From NCBI GenBank assembly GCA_903929105.1, contig CAIYTL010000206.1, positions 1 to 5,488 on the forward strand: a DNA stretch of 5,488 nucleotides, in the 5' to 3' direction. This document shows, in pieces, positions 5,346 to 5,488 of this stretch (positions are counted from its first letter, which is position 1; each line of letters begins with the position of its first letter). A program made the translations under genes and the position numbers. The stretch comes from an uncultured Micrococcales bacterium (GTDB lineage: Bacteria; Actinomycetota; Actinomycetes; Actinomycetales; Microbacteriaceae). Below the pieces are notes generated by a model. The model had not been told where the DNA came from, did not search any database, and worked only from the letters and a program-made list of their open reading frames with translations.

Positions 5346-5488
5346 TTCCGCGGACGCGGGAAATAACGAAAGCAATTCCGCAGACGTCGGGCGTCTGCAA
5401 ACTCCGCCATTACCAGAGAACGGGTCTCTGCAAACTCCGACTACAGACGCAACTCCGCCCGCCGATAATTCTGCGGAAGCCGGGCTTC
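5346..5488. repeat. Degenerate 30/33-bp tandem repeat with conserved-loop hairpins
   Basis: Related units begin near 5346, 5376, 5409, 5442 and 5469, and the last runs off the window. The units at 5376 and 5409 agree at about 23 of 33 positions and share CTGCAAACTCCG. Each contains a hairpin: CAGACG-TCGGG-CGTCTG (5381-5397) and CAGAGA-ACGGG-TCTCTG (5414-5430). The stems differ at two positions on one arm with matching changes on the other. The unit near 5444 (CAGACGCAACTCCGCC) looks like one that lost its loop and right arm. The last shows GAAG-CCGGG-CTTC (5476-5488), with the same loop type. Unit starts keep multiples of three where clear (30, 33, 30), so both strands remain open in one frame through the array. 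The minus frame continues from the small membrane ORF; the plus frame (from 5257) reads Pro/Thr/Ser-rich but has no good start. No promoter, known attachment site or known element is recognised. Confidence 0.55.

Noticed and set aside
5381..5430. Intrinsic terminators in the right-edge hairpins
   Set aside because: Six-base stems with no following T-run on either strand; unlike the true terminator at 703-739.
5376..5488. CRISPR array
   Set aside because: Units are degenerate, directly abutting and without unique spacers; no cas gene is present.
5441..5488. C-terminus of an upstream minus-strand gene reading EARLPQNYRRAELRL
   Set aside because: Only 15 codons are in view and other frames are equally open; it cannot be supported without the neighbouring sequence.
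5257..5488. Plus-strand gene with Pro/Thr-rich linker running off the window
   Set aside because: The composition is suggestive, but the only in-frame start is TTG 5281 without a Shine-Dalgarno, and it lies antisense to the likelier membrane ORF; kept only as an ambiguity.

Overview
The window looks like chromosome from an actinobacterium of intermediate GC (roughly the low-to-mid 50s percent by eye). It most resembles the Microbacteriaceae and their small-genome freshwater relatives, but that placement is inference from protein character and gene content. Three pieces of evidence support it. The PhoU has the actinobacterial 'ERMGALAxHI' form of its first signature. The phosphoglyceromutase has the Ala-rich, Lys-ending tail common in actinobacteria. 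A nitrobindin-type FABP protein sits beside a YgfZ-type folate-binding protein, and start codons are a mixture of ATG, GTG and TTG. No transposon, phage, CRISPR, tRNA or rRNA is seen.

Layout, left to right. phoU (+, 39-689) faces gpmA (-, 749-1498) across a strong bidirectional terminator hairpin (703-739). gpmA and a class I SAM-dependent methyltransferase (+, 1517-2317) diverge from an 18-bp gap. Neither has a recognisable Shine-Dalgarno, and their putative -10 boxes overlap almost completely (1505-1511), which suggests two leaderless transcripts from one mutually exclusive promoter site. The methyltransferase converges on a minus-strand gene group, overlapping its last gene by 8 bp.

That minus-strand group reads right to left as: a short membrane protein (5190-5303, start uncertain), a 35-residue membrane protein (5073-5180), a nitrobindin/FABP heme protein (4433-5047), YgfZ (3396-4424) and a FUSC-type membrane transporter (2310-3386). 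Spacings are 8-25 nt, so it is probably one operon. YgfZ maintains Fe-S enzymes under oxidative stress and nitrobindin handles peroxynitrite/NO chemistry, so a redox-stress theme is reasonable. The roles of the FUSC protein and the two tiny membrane proteins in it are unknown.

The right edge (5346-5488, running off the window) is the least explained part. It is a degenerate tandem repeat with about 30/33-bp spacing. Two complete units form hairpins with the same CGGG-type loop and two compensating base-pair changes, and a third hairpin of the same kind is cut by the window end. A short leader ORF with a good Shine-Dalgarno (5303-5329) ends in TAGTG, overlapping a GTG start of the first small membrane protein. 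This is the best candidate here for something undescribed; the rest is ordinary conserved housekeeping.
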